Source: CAYSBE01 sp964429245
Lineage (GTDB): Bacteria > Bacteroidota > Bacteroidia > UKL13-3
DNA length: 7,565 bases
Assembly: GCA_964429245.1 (NCBI GenBank)
Contig: CAYSBE010000115.1
Span: forward strand, 1-7,565
Reading direction: 5' to 3'
Positions within the stretch are counted from its first letter, which is position 1; the number at the start of each line of letters is the position of its first letter. Below are positions 6,987 to 7,565 of this stretch, one piece after another. The notes beneath the pieces are model-generated. The model was given only the letters and a program-made list of their open reading frames with translations, ran no database searches and was not told where the DNA came from. Made by a program: the position numbers and the translations under genes.

Positions 6987-7012
6987 TGTGCTCATTTTTT
7001 TGTGTAGGTTTG
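6982..7012 (+). promoter_or_regulatory. Candidate Bacteroidota promoter for the thiolase gene
   Basis: TAGGTTTG at 7005-7012 fits the Bacteroidota -7 consensus TAnnTTTG. TTTT at 6982-6985, 19 nt upstream, is one base from the -33 consensus TTTG. Transcription would start near 7018-7020, leaving a leader of about 70 nt before the ATG at 7090. The element is read from the sequence alone. Confidence 0.5.
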
Positions 7013-7089
7013 TCGCGCATTTGCAGGAATACCCAAACAAAATACCTGTATAAGTGCTTTAATATTAACAAACAAAATAAGCATTATTC

Positions 7090-7565
7090 ATGAAAGACGT
7101 ATTTATTGTTTCATTTGCTCGCACACCGGTAGGCACATTTGGTGGAACTTTATCTGCAATGAGTGCTACCCAATTGGGAGCCATTGCCATTAAAGGAGCT
7201 TTACATAAAGCAGGCATTAAACCTGAAGTGGTAGAAGAAGTATTTATGGGCTGCGTATTGCAAGCCAATCTTGGGCAAGCACCTGCAACACAAGCATCAA
7301 TTTTTGCCGGCATTCCAAATAGTGTTCCTGCCACGACCATTAATAAAGTATGTGCATCGGGCGCCAAATCAATTATGTTGGCAGCACAAAGTATCATGCT
7401 TGGGCATAAAGATGTGGTTGTAGCAGGCGGAATGGAAAGCATGAGCAACAGTCCTTATTACCTTGAAAAAGCACGCAACGGTTACCGCCTTGGCCATGGT
7501 CAACTCATTGATGGCATGATTAAAGATGGATTATGGGATGTGTACAAAGATTTTCACATGGGGAA
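7090..7565 (+). CDS. Thiolase, acetyl-CoA C-acetyltransferase type, N-terminal part (runs off right edge)
   Basis: Condenses two acetyl-CoA to acetoacetyl-CoA, or runs the reverse thiolysis, in the cytoplasm. I translated 158 complete codons from ATG at 7090. The start of the fold is typical: VFIVSFARTPVGTFGGTLS (4-22), then GQAPATQAS (62-70), the nucleophile Cys88 in INKVCASGAKSIMLA (84-98), VVVAGGMESMSNSPY (109-123) and the end of the loop domain DVYKDFHMG (150-158). The last block, with DGL-x-DVY and HMG, matches biosynthetic (mitochondrial ACAT1-like) thiolases better than beta-oxidation FadA. The catalytic His and second Cys blocks of the C-terminal half lie outside the window. Upstream is a candidate TAnnTTTG promoter. 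The gene is divergent from the aminotransferase. It is intact as far as visible. Confidence 0.95.
   Translation, partial: MKDVFIVSFARTPVGTFGGTLSAMSATQLGAIAIKGALHKAGIKPEVVEEVFMGCVLQANLGQAPATQASIFAGIPNSVPATTINKVCASGAKSIMLAAQSIMLGHKDVVVAGGMESMSNSPYYLEKARNGYRLGHGQLIDGMIKDGLWDVYKDFHMG

Noticed and set aside
7053..7087. Hairpin AGTGCTT/AAGCATT in the thiolase leader as a riboswitch or attenuator
   Set aside because: Seven base pairs including one wobble around a 19-nt loop, with no conserved riboswitch core visible.
6921..7089. Minus-strand promoter for the aminotransferase
   Set aside because: Partial TATTTTG strings occur, but none fits TAnnTTTG with a correctly spaced TTTG; a promoter must exist but cannot be placed.
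7065..7448. Minus-strand open frame of about 127 codons over the thiolase
   Set aside because: The plus strand carries thiolase motifs including the nucleophile Cys; the antisense frame is a shadow.

Overview
The window reads as a low-to-moderate GC chromosome fragment from a member of the Bacteroidota, probably a free-living or environmental lineage. This is inferred from three things: an S46 dipeptidyl-peptidase of the Porphyromonas/Bacteroidota kind, a TAnnTTTG-type promoter element, and the general absence of strong Shine-Dalgarno sequences. No rRNA, tRNA, CRISPR array, insertion sequence or phage gene was found. A run of 100 Ns (3580-3679) marks a scaffold gap.

Layout. Seven genes lie on the minus strand (read right to left) and one truncated gene lies on the plus strand at the right edge. 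From right to left on the minus strand they are: a class IV PLP aminotransferase (PabC-like, 6920-6204); an exported S46 serine dipeptidyl-peptidase with DPP11-type specificity residue (6162-4000); a metallo-beta-lactamase-fold, ligase-associated exonuclease interrupted by the N gap (3964-3079); an ATP-dependent DNA ligase (3082-1502); a small XRE-family regulator (1452 or 1476 to 1177); a six-helix HdeD/DUF308-type membrane protein (1184-639); and the N-terminal third or less of an Lhr-like DEXH helicase running off the left edge (632-1). Divergently, a biosynthetic-type thiolase (7090 onward) runs off the right edge.

How the genes work together. Exonuclease, ATP-dependent ligase and DEXH helicase are the known ligase-associated DNA damage response set, usually found with a phosphoesterase (PdeM) that would lie outside the window. 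Exonuclease and ligase overlap by 4 nt. In this genome a translationally coupled XRE regulator plus HdeD-like membrane protein pair (8-nt overlap) sits between the ligase and the helicase, with only 25 nt and 6 nt on its flanks. The repair operon therefore appears to carry a built-in regulator and membrane protein. This is the most unusual point in the window. Two short perfect palindromes lie at the two edges of that inserted pair.

The only long gene-free stretch is the divergent region 6921-7089. It holds a candidate Bacteroidota promoter for the thiolase, a 9-nt direct repeat whose second copy overlaps the promoter's -33 element, and a perfect match to the DnaA box TTATCCACA. All family calls rest on motifs read from translations; no database search was run.
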